A DNA stretch of 64,000 nt, from contig JBBSEW010000005.1 in the NCBI GenBank assembly GCA_038239305.1, positions 1-64,000 on the forward strand, written 5' to 3'. Below, in pieces: positions 24,845 through 33,863 of this stretch. The notes beneath the pieces were generated by a model. The model was not told the DNA's origin, made no database searches, and was given only the letters and a program-made list of their open reading frames with translations. The stretch's first letter is position 1, and each line of letters starts with the position of its first letter. The position numbers and the translations under genes are program-made. Source of the DNA: JALYUA01 sp038239305 (GTDB taxonomy: Bacteria; Acidobacteriota; Thermoanaerobaculia; UBA5066; Gp7-AA6).

Positions 24845-26299
24845 ATGAACGAGAAGGTCCCCATCACGGTCGCAAACGGCGACGGAATCGGCCCGGAGAT
24901 CATGGCGGCAACCCTCCAGATTCTGGAAGGCGCCGGGGCCCGGCTCGACATCGAAACCATCGAAATCGGCGAAAAAGTGTATCTGGCGGGCAATTCGGCG
25001 GGCATCGCCGCGTCGGCATGGGAGTCGCTGCGGCGCACCCGCGTGTTTCTGAAAGCCCCCATCACCACCCCCCAGGGCGGCGGATTCAAGAGCCTGAACG
25101 TGACCGCCCGCAAGACCCTCGGACTGTACGCTAACGTACGGCCGTGCGTGGCGTACCACCCCTTCGTCGACACCCTCCACCCCGGGATGGACGTCGTGAT
25201 CGTCCGGGAAAACGAAGAAGACCTCTACGCCGGAATCGAGTACCGCGTGACGGCGGACGTGACGCAGTGCCTGAAGATCATCACCCGGCGCGGGACCGAG
25301 CGCATCGTCCGGTACGCCTTCGAGTACGCGACGCTTCACAAGCGCAAGCGCGTCACATGTTTCACCAAAGACAACATCATGAAGATCACCGACGGCCTGT
25401 TCCACAAGGTCTTCGACGAGATCGCGAAGGAATATCCCGCCCTCGAGAACGAGCACTGGATCGTCGACATCGGAGCGGCAAAGCTCGCGGACACTCCCGA
25501 AGCCTTCGACGTGATCGTCATGCCGAACCTCTACGGCGACATCCTGTCCGACGTCGCGGCGCAGATCGCCGGCTCCGTCGGTCTCGCTGGCTCCGCCAAC
25601 ATCGGACCGCAGTGCGCGATGTTCGAAGCGATCCACGGTTCGGCGCCGCGGCGCGCCGGACAGAACCTCGCGAACCCTTCCGGCCTGCTCCTCGGCGCGG
25701 TGATGATGCTCGTGCACATCGGTCAGTCGGACGTCGCCGAACGCGTTCACAACGCCTGGCTCCGGACCCTCGAGGACGGCGTGCACACGTACGACATCTA
25801 CGCCGAGGGCGTGAGCAAGCAGAAAGTAGGAACCAGAGAATTCGCGGCGGCCGTCGTCGCACGGGTCGGTCAGGAGCCGGAGAAACTGAAACCGGCCCGC
25901 TACGCTCCTCGCACGGGTCCGGCAAAACCCCTGACGAATCCGCCCCCGCCGGTCGTCGGGCGCCGGGATGTCGTCGGCGTCGACGTCTTCATCAACTGGC
26001 CGACCGGGACCGCCGACGAGCTGGGCAATCGGCTCCTCGCGATCCCGCCGACGGGTCTGACACCCACGATGATCACGAGCCGCGGCCTGAAGGTCTGGCC
26101 GGGCGGCATCCCGGAAGTCTTCACCTCCGACAACTACCGCTGCCGTTTCATGGCCGCGGAGGGCGCCGCATCGCTGACGCCGCAGGACATCATCGCCCTG
26201 CTGCAGCGCGTCACGGACGGGGGGCTCGAATTCGGAAAGATCGAAACGCTCGCGACCTATGACGGCGAAAAGGGGTTCTCGATGGGGCAGGGGGAGTAG
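24845..26299 (+). CDS. icd: NADP-dependent isocitrate dehydrogenase (long, Thermus-like type)
   Basis: A 484-residue decarboxylating dehydrogenase of the isocitrate/isopropylmalate family, for the TCA cycle. It has ANGDGIGPEI, the substrate loop ITTPQGGGFKSLNV, RENEEDLYAGIEYR with the Arg and Tyr of the active site, MPNLYGDILSDVAAQIAG (metal aspartates) and FEAIHGSAPRRAGQNLANPS. It is longer than the E. coli enzyme: about 130 extra C-terminal residues form a second domain, as in Thermus-type enzymes. That length separates it from isopropylmalate dehydrogenases. Confidence 0.9.
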   Translation: MNEKVPITVANGDGIGPEIMAATLQILEGAGARLDIETIEIGEKVYLAGNSAGIAASAWESLRRTRVFLKAPITTPQGGGFKSLNVTARKTLGLYANVRPCVAYHPFVDTLHPGMDVVIVRENEEDLYAGIEYRVTADVTQCLKIITRRGTERIVRYAFEYATLHKRKRVTCFTKDNIMKITDGLFHKVFDEIAKEYPALENEHWIVDIGAAKLADTPEAFDVIVMPNLYGDILSDVAAQIAGSVGLAGSANIGPQCAMFEAIHGSAPRRAGQNLANPSGLLLGAVMMLVHIGQSDVAERVHNAWLRTLEDGVHTYDIYAEGVSKQKVGTREFAAAVVARVGQEPEKLKPARYAPRTGPAKPLTNPPPPVVGRRDVVGVDVFINWPTGTADELGNRLLAIPPTGLTPTMITSRGLKVWPGGIPEVFTSDNYRCRFMAAEGAASLTPQDIIALLQRVTDGGLEFGKIETLATYDGEKGFSMGQGE

Positions 26300-26418
26300 G
26301 CCGATAGCGAGCACCCTGCAGAATTTGCGGAAGATCCGCCCGCCGCCGGCGGCAGGCTCCAGCGAGACTTCAGCCACGGTTTGAGCCCGGGGCCGGCAGC
26401 CCTCCCGGAGGAGACCCT

Positions 26419-26475
26419 CGAAATCGGGGCACAAGGCAGAGGGGAATACGCTCCTCTGATACTGCCCCGATTTCG
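26419..26475. ncRNA. Long nested stem-loop in a convergent gap
   Basis: CGAAATCGGGGCA (26419-26431) pairs perfectly with TGCCCCGATTTCG (26463-26475). Inside it, CAGAGG (26437-26442) pairs with CCTCTG (26453-26458). The 57-nt unit is the most stable fold in the 400-bp gap between icd and the pirin gene. It could be a bidirectional terminator, a small RNA or a palindromic repeat. No U-run follows. The rest of the gap holds only a CGCCTC/GAGGCG hairpin (26597-26602 with 26615-26620) and no convincing gene. Confidence 0.45.
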
Positions 26476-26698
26476 CGGAGGCGCGGCTGCCATTTCTCTT
26501 CTCAGGCATCCATAGCCGCGCCGTGTCGACGGAGCGGAGGGCGGACGGACCCGGGCGTCTCGGCGGGCGAAACGTTTCTGTTGCGTCGTGACGCCTCGCC
26601 TCTTCGCATTGTGTGAGGCGCTCTCTGCCGCCTCATTGCGAAGCGAATGCCGTGGCCGATCGCCGCGCCGGCGGCGGTGGGCGGATCTTGGCCGCCAG

Positions 26699-27397
26699 TC
26701 AGTTCAAGTCGAAGAGGAGCGCTTCGCTGCCGGGCTCTCCGGTCATCGCGAGCCGCTTTTCGCCGGTCACAGCGGCGCCGTCGCCCGTCTCGAGCGTCTG
26801 GCCCTCGAGCTCGACGCGACCTCGCGCGACCTGGACCCATGCGGAGCGGCCGGGATCGAGCGGGTGCGTGAGCGTTTCGCCGCCCTGCCAGAGAGCGTCA
26901 TAGAGCCGGACGTCCTGGTGGATGGTCACGGAGCCGTCCCGTCCGTCGGAGGAGGCCAGGAGTTGGATCTGTCCGCGACGGCCCTCTTCCGGAAATGCCT
27001 TCTGCTCGTAGCCGGGCACGAGGCCGGGACGTTCGGGGAGGACCCAGATCTGGAGAAAGTGAAGAGGGTGAACAGGCGACGGATTTCGCTCGCTGTGCCG
27101 GACGCCCGAACCGGCGCTCGTGCGCTGGAGCTCGCCCGGCCGGATGATCGAGCCGTTCCCCAGGCTGTCCTGGTGCTCGAGCTCTCCCTCCAGCACCCAC
27201 GACAGGATCTCCATGTCCCGGTGGGAGTGATTCGGAAATCCCATCCCGGGGCGAACGCGATCCTCGTTGATCACCCGCAGGTCCTGGAATCCCATGAAGC
27301 GCTCATCGACGTAGTCGGCGAACGAGAACGTGTGCCGCGTATCGAGCCAGCCGTGGTCCGCGTGGCCGCGGTCGCTCGATTTCCGAATCGAAATCAT
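26699..27397 (-). CDS. Pirin-family protein
   Basis: A 232-residue bicupin. The N-terminal cupin keeps the iron ligands: GFPNHSHRDMEILSWVLEG and QRTSAGSGVRHSERNPS. Bacterial pirins of this length often act as quercetin 2,3-dioxygenases or as redox-dependent regulators of central metabolism. The substrate cannot be told. The start MISIRKSSDRGHADHGWLDT matches the usual family N-terminus. It is 33 bp downstream of the histidine kinase fragment on the same strand. Confidence 0.92.
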   Translation of the reverse strand: MISIRKSSDRGHADHGWLDTRHTFSFADYVDERFMGFQDLRVINEDRVRPGMGFPNHSHRDMEILSWVLEGELEHQDSLGNGSIIRPGELQRTSAGSGVRHSERNPSPVHPLHFLQIWVLPERPGLVPGYEQKAFPEEGRRGQIQLLASSDGRDGSVTIHQDVRLYDALWQGGETLTHPLDPGRSAWVQVARGRVELEGQTLETGDGAAVTGEKRLAMTGEPGSEALLFDLN

Positions 27398-27430
27398 GCG
27401 CCCTCCGAGCGTTCGTTGCAGGAATAGCAA

Positions 27431-28609
27431 CTACGACGCCAGGACCCCTCCGGATTCACGGCTCGTTCCGGAGAGGTCGTCCGGAACGAGCCTTCGAGCG
27501 CGCGGGATCTCGACCGAGAAGACCGACCCCTTGCCCGGCTCGCTCTCGACCGCGAGGCGCCCGTCGAGCCCGTCGACGATCTGGCGCACGATCCAGAGGC
27601 CGAGGCCCAGGCCGCCGTAGTGGTGGCCGGACACGGCGCGTTCGAACCGCTCGAAGATCCGCGCCTGATTCTCGGGCTCGATCCCGATACCCTGGTCTTT
27701 CACTTCGAGCCGGACCTTCTCGGGATCGCCGGTCAGGGAGACTTCGATAGGCCGGCCGCTGCCATATTTCACGGCGTTGCTCAGCAGGTTCGTCACGACC
27801 TGGTCGAGTCGCAGGCGGTCCCACTGGCCGATTTCGACCCCCGCAGCCCGAACCGTGAGCGCGCAACCGGAGCGTGCGAGGGTCTCCTCGAGGCGCGCCG
27901 AAACGTCTCGGACGACCGCCGCGAAATCGACCTCCTCGATGTGGAGGTCGAGGCGCCCCGCCGTGATCCGCGAGATGTCGAGCAGGTCGTCGATCAGGTG
28001 GGTCAAGCGCTGGATCTGCCGCTCCGGCGCGACCATCCGCTCGGCGAGGCCGTTCGCGGCCGCGGTCTCTCCGACGTTCTGGATCCGGCGGAGGATTCCC
28101 TGGACCTGGATCTGAAGAGTCGTGATCGGCGTCTTGAGCTCGTGGGACGCGATCGAAAGGAATTCGTCTCGGTCCCGGATCGCCTCCTGGGCCTCGCCGT
28201 AGAGCCGGGAGTTGTCGATTGCGAGGCTCGCGCGGTACGAAAGCGCTTCGGCCAGAGACAGGTCGTCCGGCTCGTAGCGCCGCTTCGATTCCGCGGAGAG
28301 AAACGTGATGGTGCCGAGAACGTCTCCCCGAACCTCGAGCGGCACGCACATGTAGGAACGGAGCCCGAGTTTTTCGAGCATCCCGACGTGCGCTTCGCTC
28401 CGGGCGAACGAGCGGATCATCTCGGCGGGAAGGTTCGTCGCGAGCTCCGGCTGTCCCGTTCGGATGACGTGCGAAGGCCCGAAGGGCTGGGAAGGCGACC
28501 AGGGAAACAGGCGCCCGATCGAGCGCGCGTCCGCCATCTTCTCCGGGTCGGAATGATGGAGGGCGATCGTTCCGAGCTTTCCGTATTCGTCGACATGTCG
28601 ATGAGACAC
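27431..28609 (-). CDS. Histidine kinase, C-terminal part (GAF-HisKA-HATPase) of a frameshifted gene
   Basis: This frame holds the rest of a second GAF domain (GLRSYMCVPLEVRGDVLGTI), a HisKA domain with the phosphoacceptor in FLSIASHELKTPITTLQIQ, and the HATPase with N box (VTNLLSNAVKYGSG), G1 (DQGIGIEPENQ) and G2 (GGLGLGLWIVRQIVDG). It is the continuation of the upstream frame 28417-30075: the reading frame shifts by -1 at about 28594, equal to one missing G in CGACATGTCGAC. No receiver domain or response regulator gene is adjacent. Without the shift repaired, this half could start at GTG 28609 as a truncated soluble kinase. Confidence 0.85.
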   Translation of the reverse strand: MSHRHVDEYGKLGTIALHHSDPEKMADARSIGRLFPWSPSQPFGPSHVIRTGQPELATNLPAEMIRSFARSEAHVGMLEKLGLRSYMCVPLEVRGDVLGTITFLSAESKRRYEPDDLSLAEALSYRASLAIDNSRLYGEAQEAIRDRDEFLSIASHELKTPITTLQIQVQGILRRIQNVGETAAANGLAERMVAPERQIQRLTHLIDDLLDISRITAGRLDLHIEEVDFAAVVRDVSARLEETLARSGCALTVRAAGVEIGQWDRLRLDQVVTNLLSNAVKYGSGRPIEVSLTGDPEKVRLEVKDQGIGIEPENQARIFERFERAVSGHHYGGLGLGLWIVRQIVDGLDGRLAVESEPGKGSVFSVEIPRARRLVPDDLSGTSRESGGVLAS

Positions 28610-30075
28610 CAGTCCGCAACCTCCGGCACCGCCAGGCGCGCGACACTCCCGAGCGTGACCCGGAAATCGAGCGACGAGGCGAGCACCTCGCTCGCGCGGG
28701 CCAGAAATGATGACCGGCGCTCATGCCACTCCGCCGCCGCCCTTTCCTGCTGCACGAGCTCGAAGAGCCGGGCATTCTCCATCGCGATCCCCGCGCGGAT
28801 CGCCAGGTCTTCGGCGAGGCGCAGATCTTCGGGAGTGAAGCGCCGGCCGGAGGCGGTGCTCGCGAAGGTGAGAATGCCGACCACCGACTCCGCGTCCCGC
28901 ATGGGCACGGACATCGTCGAACGGATGCCCATTCCGCGCAGGAACTCGAGAGCCTCCGGAGACCGGGCGATCGTTTGCAGGAATTCGTCGTCCACATCGG
29001 ACAGGAGCTCTGGCACTCCCGTCTTCAGGACCTGGAACGGTCCCGCCGGCGCGTCCGGATCGAGGAACCGTTCCGTCTCGAACCGCCGGGCGAGTCCGGC
29101 GTCTTCCGAAGCGGCGTGCGTGACGGCAACCCGCCTCACGGGCTCATCCTCGCCGCCCGCCAGGTCGACGAAGCACCAATCGCAGAGCTCCGGGACCGCG
29201 AGGCGCGCGATCGCCCGAAGGGTCTCGTGGGACTCGAGCGACGAAAAGAGAGCCTGGCTGGCCCGCGCCAGAAACGCGGACCGTTTTTCGGCGGCCTCCG
29301 CCTGGCTGCGCGCCGTGCGCTCCCGGGCCAGGAGGCCCGCACGCTCTGCCTCTCCGTCCTCCGCGGCACGTCTCGCGTTCCGCTCCCGCTCGAAGAGAAA
29401 CGCAAGACGCCGCGTCACGCCCACGGAGAGAGCGAGAGTCGTGGCGAGAGCCGCACCGGCGATGGCGAGAAGGATTCCGAACTCGCGGCGGTTCGACGCT
29501 TGGATCTCGAGCCCGACCCGCATCAGCTTGCTCTCCTTGGCGCGGATGTAGTCCGTCATCGACCGCTCGAGCGCGACTCGGCGCGGCTCGACGTTCGCCC
29601 GGAAGTAGGCCTGGATCGGCTCGAATCGACCCTCGCGGCGCCGGCCTTCGATCGCCACGTCAGCCGCGCGCTGATGCGCCGCTTCGGCATCGCGGACTCG
29701 CAGCAGAAGCTTCTGCTCGGGCGGCGACGCGCGCCCTTCGAGCCGGGTGAGCGCCTGCCGCAGATCGACGCGCGCGGCGCCGAGCTCCACGAAAGCCTGT
29801 TCGTCGCCCGTGACCATGAGATTGCGGAGGGCCGTCGTCTTCCGATCGATGTCCGACTGAAAGCGGCCGAACTCGAGGATCTCCCGAGCCTCGTCGAGCG
29901 CCGCGCGATCCGTCAGTACGGCGGAACGCAGCGCCAGGGTCGCGGCGACGGCCAGCAGCAGGATGAGGGCGCTCGTGGCGGCGAACCCGATCCGCGCGTT
30001 GCGGCGGAAGGACTCCGGGATGGGGTCCTCCGCGCCGCCCGAACCGGACGGCGCGGGCGCGGAAACGGAGAGCAC
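28417..30075 (-). CDS. Histidine kinase, N-terminal sensor part (TM-CHASE3-TM-GAF-GAF) of a frameshifted gene
   Basis: Starting from GTG 30075, two membrane helices (about residues 29-49 and 203-225) bracket a CHASE3-type periplasmic domain (about 55-195, including ALRNLMVTGDEQAFVELGAA). A coiled coil and one complete GAF domain (about 275-435) follow. A second GAF domain begins at about 465. At about residue 494 the frame runs out of homology (after ADWCLIDM) and the rest is out-of-frame Arg/Ser-rich sequence. Joined to 27431-28594, it gives one hybrid sensor kinase of about 880 residues. Either a sequencing or assembly indel, or a genuine inactivating mutation, explains it. Confidence 0.8.
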   Translation of the reverse strand: MLSVSAPAPSGSGGAEDPIPESFRRNARIGFAATSALILLLAVAATLALRSAVLTDRAALDEAREILEFGRFQSDIDRKTTALRNLMVTGDEQAFVELGAARVDLRQALTRLEGRASPPEQKLLLRVRDAEAAHQRAADVAIEGRRREGRFEPIQAYFRANVEPRRVALERSMTDYIRAKESKLMRVGLEIQASNRREFGILLAIAGAALATTLALSVGVTRRLAFLFERERNARRAAEDGEAERAGLLARERTARSQAEAAEKRSAFLARASQALFSSLESHETLRAIARLAVPELCDWCFVDLAGGEDEPVRRVAVTHAASEDAGLARRFETERFLDPDAPAGPFQVLKTGVPELLSDVDDEFLQTIARSPEALEFLRGMGIRSTMSVPMRDAESVVGILTFASTASGRRFTPEDLRLAEDLAIRAGIAMENARLFELVQQERAAAEWHERRSSFLARASEVLASSLDFRVTLGSVARLAVPEVADWCLIDMSTNTESSERSPSIIPTRRRWRTRARSGACFPGRLPSPSGLRTSSERDSRSSRRTFPPR

Positions 30076-30151
30076 GCCGTCAATATGGCCCGGCGGGCCG
30101 GAACCGTCAATTCCCGCGGCGTCCGAAACCGCACCTCCCGCGTCCCGAACG

Positions 30152-31312
30152 CTAGCGGCTCCGTTCCTCGGCGCTCGCGTAGCCTTCCGGCTCGGCCAGG
30201 CCGCTGCCCCCGTTTCCGGCCGCGTCTCGGCCGCCATGGTAGTCCGACGCTCCCGGCCGGGCGATCTCCGACTGCGCCACGATCCGTCCGCGGGAAAGGC
30301 CCCGGAAATCCTCGAGGCTCTTCCAGCCGCGATCCGCGTGCCGTTCCAGGAACGCGTCCATGTCGTGGAGGAGGGCCTGGATGACGTGAGGTCCGACGGC
30401 CCGGTCGAGCATCGCCGCCGTACAGACCTGAACCGTGCCGCAACCCAGAAGAAAGTAGTTGAGCGCCTGGGCAAAAGTCGCGATGCCGCCGATCCCCGAG
30501 AAACTGCGCTCGGGAAGCGCCGCCGTCATCTGCGCCATCTTCGCGAGCGAGAGCGGCAGGATCGCAGGGCCGCCCAGCCCCCCTGTCGAGACGAGGCCGT
30601 CCACGTTCACCTCGAACTCGAGGGTTTCGGGATCGACGAGCGGAAGCGACGTGAATGTGTTGGACGAGGAGATCGCGTCCGCGCCGCCCCGGAATGCCGC
30701 CTGTGCCTCGATCACGATGTCCGTCGTGGAGGGGGTCAGCTTCGCCCAGACGGGAATCCGCGCGACTTCGCGGACGACCTGCGCGACGACGGACACGAGC
30801 TCGCGGTCCTTCCCGATGTTCGATCCCATGTCCTGGCGGTCCATGTGCGGACAGGACAGGTTGAGCTCGAGCGCGTCGGCTCCTTCGTCCTGGCAGGTGC
30901 GCGCGAGCGTCTGCCAGTGCGCGAGCTCCGTGTCGCTGCCCGAGCCCGCCATGATCGACGCGACGAGAACTTTCGTCGGATGCGCCTTCTTGATGCGCGC
31001 GATCCGGGGCGCCCACCAGTCGAGCGTCTTATCGGAAATGAGCTCCCAGTTCCACGAGGAATGAAGCGCCGTGCCGGGACGCTTCCGCATCGAGATCGAG
31101 GGCGAATCGACGTCCGAGCGGAGGAACATCGTCTTCGGCCCGCGGACGTTGACGACCGGGTGCAGACCGATCGTTTTCGTCACGACGCCGCCCCAACCCG
31201 CGTCGAAAGCCCGCAGGATGTTCGACTCCGATTCCGTCGGCGGCGCCGACGAGAGCAGAAACGGGTTTTCGAACGGAATGCCGGTGAACGTGACCCGTCG
31301 TTGCGCGGCCAT
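30152..31312 (-). CDS. Dihydropyrimidine dehydrogenase-like protein (PreA-type, lacking ferredoxin domain)
   Basis: A 386-residue flavin TIM-barrel protein related to PreA and dihydroorotate dehydrogenases, expected to reduce uracil or thymine to the dihydro form. Motifs: FENPFLLSSAPPTES, AGWGGVVTKTIG, LELNLSCPHMDRQDMGSNIG (with Ser at the active-site loop as in PreA), NTFTSLPLVDP and FSGIGGIATFAQALNYFLLG. E. coli PreA continues into a two-cluster ferredoxin domain, but here the C-terminus has no CxxCxxC motif. No PreT partner is adjacent. It is divergent from the rest of the pyrimidine-degradation genes. Confidence 0.85.
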   Translation of the reverse strand: MAAQRRVTFTGIPFENPFLLSSAPPTESESNILRAFDAGWGGVVTKTIGLHPVVNVRGPKTMFLRSDVDSPSISMRKRPGTALHSSWNWELISDKTLDWWAPRIARIKKAHPTKVLVASIMAGSGSDTELAHWQTLARTCQDEGADALELNLSCPHMDRQDMGSNIGKDRELVSVVAQVVREVARIPVWAKLTPSTTDIVIEAQAAFRGGADAISSSNTFTSLPLVDPETLEFEVNVDGLVSTGGLGGPAILPLSLAKMAQMTAALPERSFSGIGGIATFAQALNYFLLGCGTVQVCTAAMLDRAVGPHVIQALLHDMDAFLERHADRGWKSLEDFRGLSRGRIVAQSEIARPGASDYHGGRDAAGNGGSGLAEPEGYASAEERSR

Positions 31313-31462
31313 GGGCGCCTCCCTGCGTGGGGTGGAGTCCGGCAGTGGTGTCCGGAGTGGCATTCGATTGTACGCTCGGAGACTCTCTTTCCCCTTTCCG
31401 TCCTCTCCGTTCCGCCCTGCTCCGCCCGTTCCGATATTCTTCTCTCCCCAAGGAGGTCCGCG

Positions 31463-32962
31463 ATGGCCAGCACCGCCGTGTCCGAGGGCCGATCCCGGGA
31501 ATCGGGCGCCGACATTCCGATCCTGCCCAACTTCATCGGCGGCCGGTGGGTCGCCTCCCGCGCGGAGGCCTTCCAGGACGTCACCAATCCCGCCCGGGGT
31601 CAGGTGATCGCCCGCACACCCCTTTCTCCCGCGTCGGAGGTCGATGACGCCGTCACAGCCGCCCGGGCCGCGTTCGCCTCGTGGCGGGACACGCCTCCGG
31701 TGACACGGATCCAGGTCCTCTTCCGATTCAAGGCGAAGCTCGAGGAGAGCTTCGAGGAGCTCGCGCGGATCGTGACGACGGAGCACGGCAAGACCCTGGA
31801 CGAGGCTCGCGGCAGCGTCCGGCGCGGGATCGAATGCGTCGAAGTGGCGTGTGGAGCGCCGTCGCTGTCGATGGGCTACGGGCTCGAGAACATCGCGACC
31901 GGCATCGACTGCCAGGTCATCCGTCAGCCCGTCGGCGTGTGCGCGGCGATCGCACCGTTCAATTTCCCCGCGATGGTGCCGCTCTGGTTCCTTCCGTTCG
32001 CGATCGCGACCGGCAATACGCTCGTCATGAAGCCGTCCGAGCAGGTGCCGCTGTCGCAGAAGCGCATGATCGAGATCCTCGAGTCCTGCGGCCTGCCGCC
32101 CGGCGTCGTGAATCTCGTCAACGGCGGACGCGAGGTCGTCGAAGCGATCTGCGATCATCCGGGTATTCAGGCGGTGTCCTTCGTGGGCTCGACGCCGGTT
32201 GCGCGGGCCGTGTATCGCCGCGCCACGCACGCCGGGAAACGCGTGCAGGCGCTCGGCGGCGCGAAGAATTTCGTCGTCGTGATGCCCGACGCGGATTTTG
32301 ACCGCGCGATCCCGGTGATCTCGGAGTCTTTCTACGGATGCGCGGGCGAGCGTTGCCTCGCCGGCAGTGTTCTCGTCCCCGTCGGATCGGCGCACGGGGA
32401 AGCGCGAGACCGCCTCGAAGCCTCGGCGCGAGCGCTGCAGGTGGGCGACGGCGCCGAACCGGGCGTCGGCATGGGACCGGTCATCAGCGGCCGGCACCGC
32501 GATCGTGTCGTGGAGTACATCGGCAAGGGCGTCGCCGAGGGCGCGAAGCTCGTGCTGGACGGCCGCTCGACGAAGGTTGCCGGGCGCGAAAACGGATACT
32601 TCGTCGGTCCCACGATCTTCGACGGCGTGTCCTCCGGCATGACCATCGGTCGCGAGGAGATCTTCGGCCCCGTCGCGTCGATCACTCCCGTCCGCACTCT
32701 CGAAGAAGCGATCGCTGTCATGCAGGCCCACCCGAACGCGAACGCCACGTCGATCTTCACGTCGAGCGGAAAAGCGGCGCGCGAGTTCGCGCATCACGCG
32801 ACGGCCTCGATGGTCGGCGTCAACATCGGAGTGGCCTCCCCGATGGCTTACTTTCCGTTCGGCGGCGCGAAGGACAGCTTTTTCGGCGACCTGAAGGTGC
32901 ATGGCCGCGACGCGTTCGAGTTCTATTCGGATAAGAAAGTGGTGATCTCGAGATGGTTCTGA
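31463..32962 (+). CDS. mmsA: (Methyl)malonate-semialdehyde dehydrogenase, CoA-acylating
   Basis: A 499-residue aldehyde dehydrogenase of the MmsA type. It converts malonate semialdehyde to acetyl-CoA, or methylmalonate semialdehyde to propionyl-CoA, with NAD and CoA. The start follows AAGGAGG. It has the MmsA-specific N-terminus NFIGGRWVAS, the cofactor region FNFPAMVPLWFLPFA, the glycine motif FVGSTPVARAVY, and the catalytic cysteine in FYGCAGERCLAGS. As first gene of the forward pyrimidine operon it handles the end product of beta-alanine or beta-aminoisobutyrate transamination. Confidence 0.94.
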   Translation: MASTAVSEGRSRESGADIPILPNFIGGRWVASRAEAFQDVTNPARGQVIARTPLSPASEVDDAVTAARAAFASWRDTPPVTRIQVLFRFKAKLEESFEELARIVTTEHGKTLDEARGSVRRGIECVEVACGAPSLSMGYGLENIATGIDCQVIRQPVGVCAAIAPFNFPAMVPLWFLPFAIATGNTLVMKPSEQVPLSQKRMIEILESCGLPPGVVNLVNGGREVVEAICDHPGIQAVSFVGSTPVARAVYRRATHAGKRVQALGGAKNFVVVMPDADFDRAIPVISESFYGCAGERCLAGSVLVPVGSAHGEARDRLEASARALQVGDGAEPGVGMGPVISGRHRDRVVEYIGKGVAEGAKLVLDGRSTKVAGRENGYFVGPTIFDGVSSGMTIGREEIFGPVASITPVRTLEEAIAVMQAHPNANATSIFTSSGKAAREFAHHATASMVGVNIGVASPMAYFPFGGAKDSFFGDLKVHGRDAFEFYSDKKVVISRWF

Positions 32963-32986
32963 TGCCCACGAGGCCGCGAGGAACCG

Positions 32987-33856
32987 ATGCCCCGTAAGGT
33001 CCTGGGCGGCCTGATCCAGTGCGCGAATCCGATTTCGGATCCGAAGGCCTCGATCGCCGAGATCTCCGAGGCGGCGATCGAAGCACACATTCCGTTCATC
33101 GAAGAAGCGGGCAAGCGCGGCGTCCAGATCCTGGGGCTCCAGGAGATCTTCAACGGACCGTATTTCTGCCCCTCACAGGACGCTCGCTGGTACGACATGG
33201 CCGAGCCCGTGCCCGGGCCGACGACGGAACGCCTCGCTGCCTACGCGAAGAAATTCGCGATGGCGATGGTGATCCCGGTGTACGAGCGCGAGCAGGCCGG
33301 CGTGTACTACAACACCGCCGCCGTCTACGACGCGGACGGCAGCTACCTCGGTAAGTACCGGAAGAACCACATTCCGCACACGTCCGGTTTCTGGGAGAAG
33401 TATTTCTTCAAACCGGGCAACCTCGGCTATCCCGTCTTCTCGACGCGCTACGCGAAGGTGGGCGTGTACATCTGCTACGACCGTCACTTCCCGGAGGGGG
33501 CGAGGCTCCTCGGACTGAACGGCGCAGAGATCGTGTTCAATCCGTCCGCGACCGTGGCGGGCCTGTCGCAGTACCTGTGGAAGCTCGAGCAGCCCGCCCA
33601 CGCGGTGGCCAACGGATACTTCATGGCGTGCAGCAACCGGGTCGGGACGGAGGCGCCGTGGAACATCGGGAAGTTCTACGGTTCCTCGTATTTTGTCGAC
33701 CCGCGCGGAACCCTGCTCTCCGTCGGGTCGGAGGATCGGAGCGAACTCGTCACCGCCGAGATGGATCTGGACATGATCGAAGACGTCCGGCGCGTGTGGC
33801 AGTTCTACCGGGACCGGCGGCCCGAGACGTACGGCCCGATGGCCGAGCTCGACTGA
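32987..33856 (+). CDS. Beta-ureidopropionase-like nitrilase-superfamily amidohydrolase
   Basis: A 289-residue carbon-nitrogen hydrolase. The catalytic triad is visible: Glu in ILGLQEIFNGPYF, Lys in YLGKYRKNHIPH and Cys in VGVYICYDRHFPEG. In this context, between mmsA and dihydropyrimidinase, the likely substrate is N-carbamoyl-beta-alanine (or its methyl form), giving beta-alanine, CO2 and ammonia. Some relatives act on N-carbamoylputrescine, but no polyamine gene is nearby. It starts 24 bp after mmsA and 7 bp before the next gene. Confidence 0.9.
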   Translation: MPRKVLGGLIQCANPISDPKASIAEISEAAIEAHIPFIEEAGKRGVQILGLQEIFNGPYFCPSQDARWYDMAEPVPGPTTERLAAYAKKFAMAMVIPVYEREQAGVYYNTAAVYDADGSYLGKYRKNHIPHTSGFWEKYFFKPGNLGYPVFSTRYAKVGVYICYDRHFPEGARLLGLNGAEIVFNPSATVAGLSQYLWKLEQPAHAVANGYFMACSNRVGTEAPWNIGKFYGSSYFVDPRGTLLSVGSEDRSELVTAEMDLDMIEDVRRVWQFYRDRRPETYGPMAELD

Positions 33857-33863
33857 GCAAGAG

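Noticed and set aside
26257..26493. A small minus-strand frame in the gap between icd and pirin
   Set aside because: It overlaps the end of icd and the nested stem-loop, and its composition is low-complexity Pro/Ser/Arg.
28590..28600. Programmed ribosomal frameshift in the histidine kinase
   Set aside because: No slippery X XXY YYZ heptamer is present at the break and no obvious downstream stimulatory structure, so an indel is the simpler explanation.
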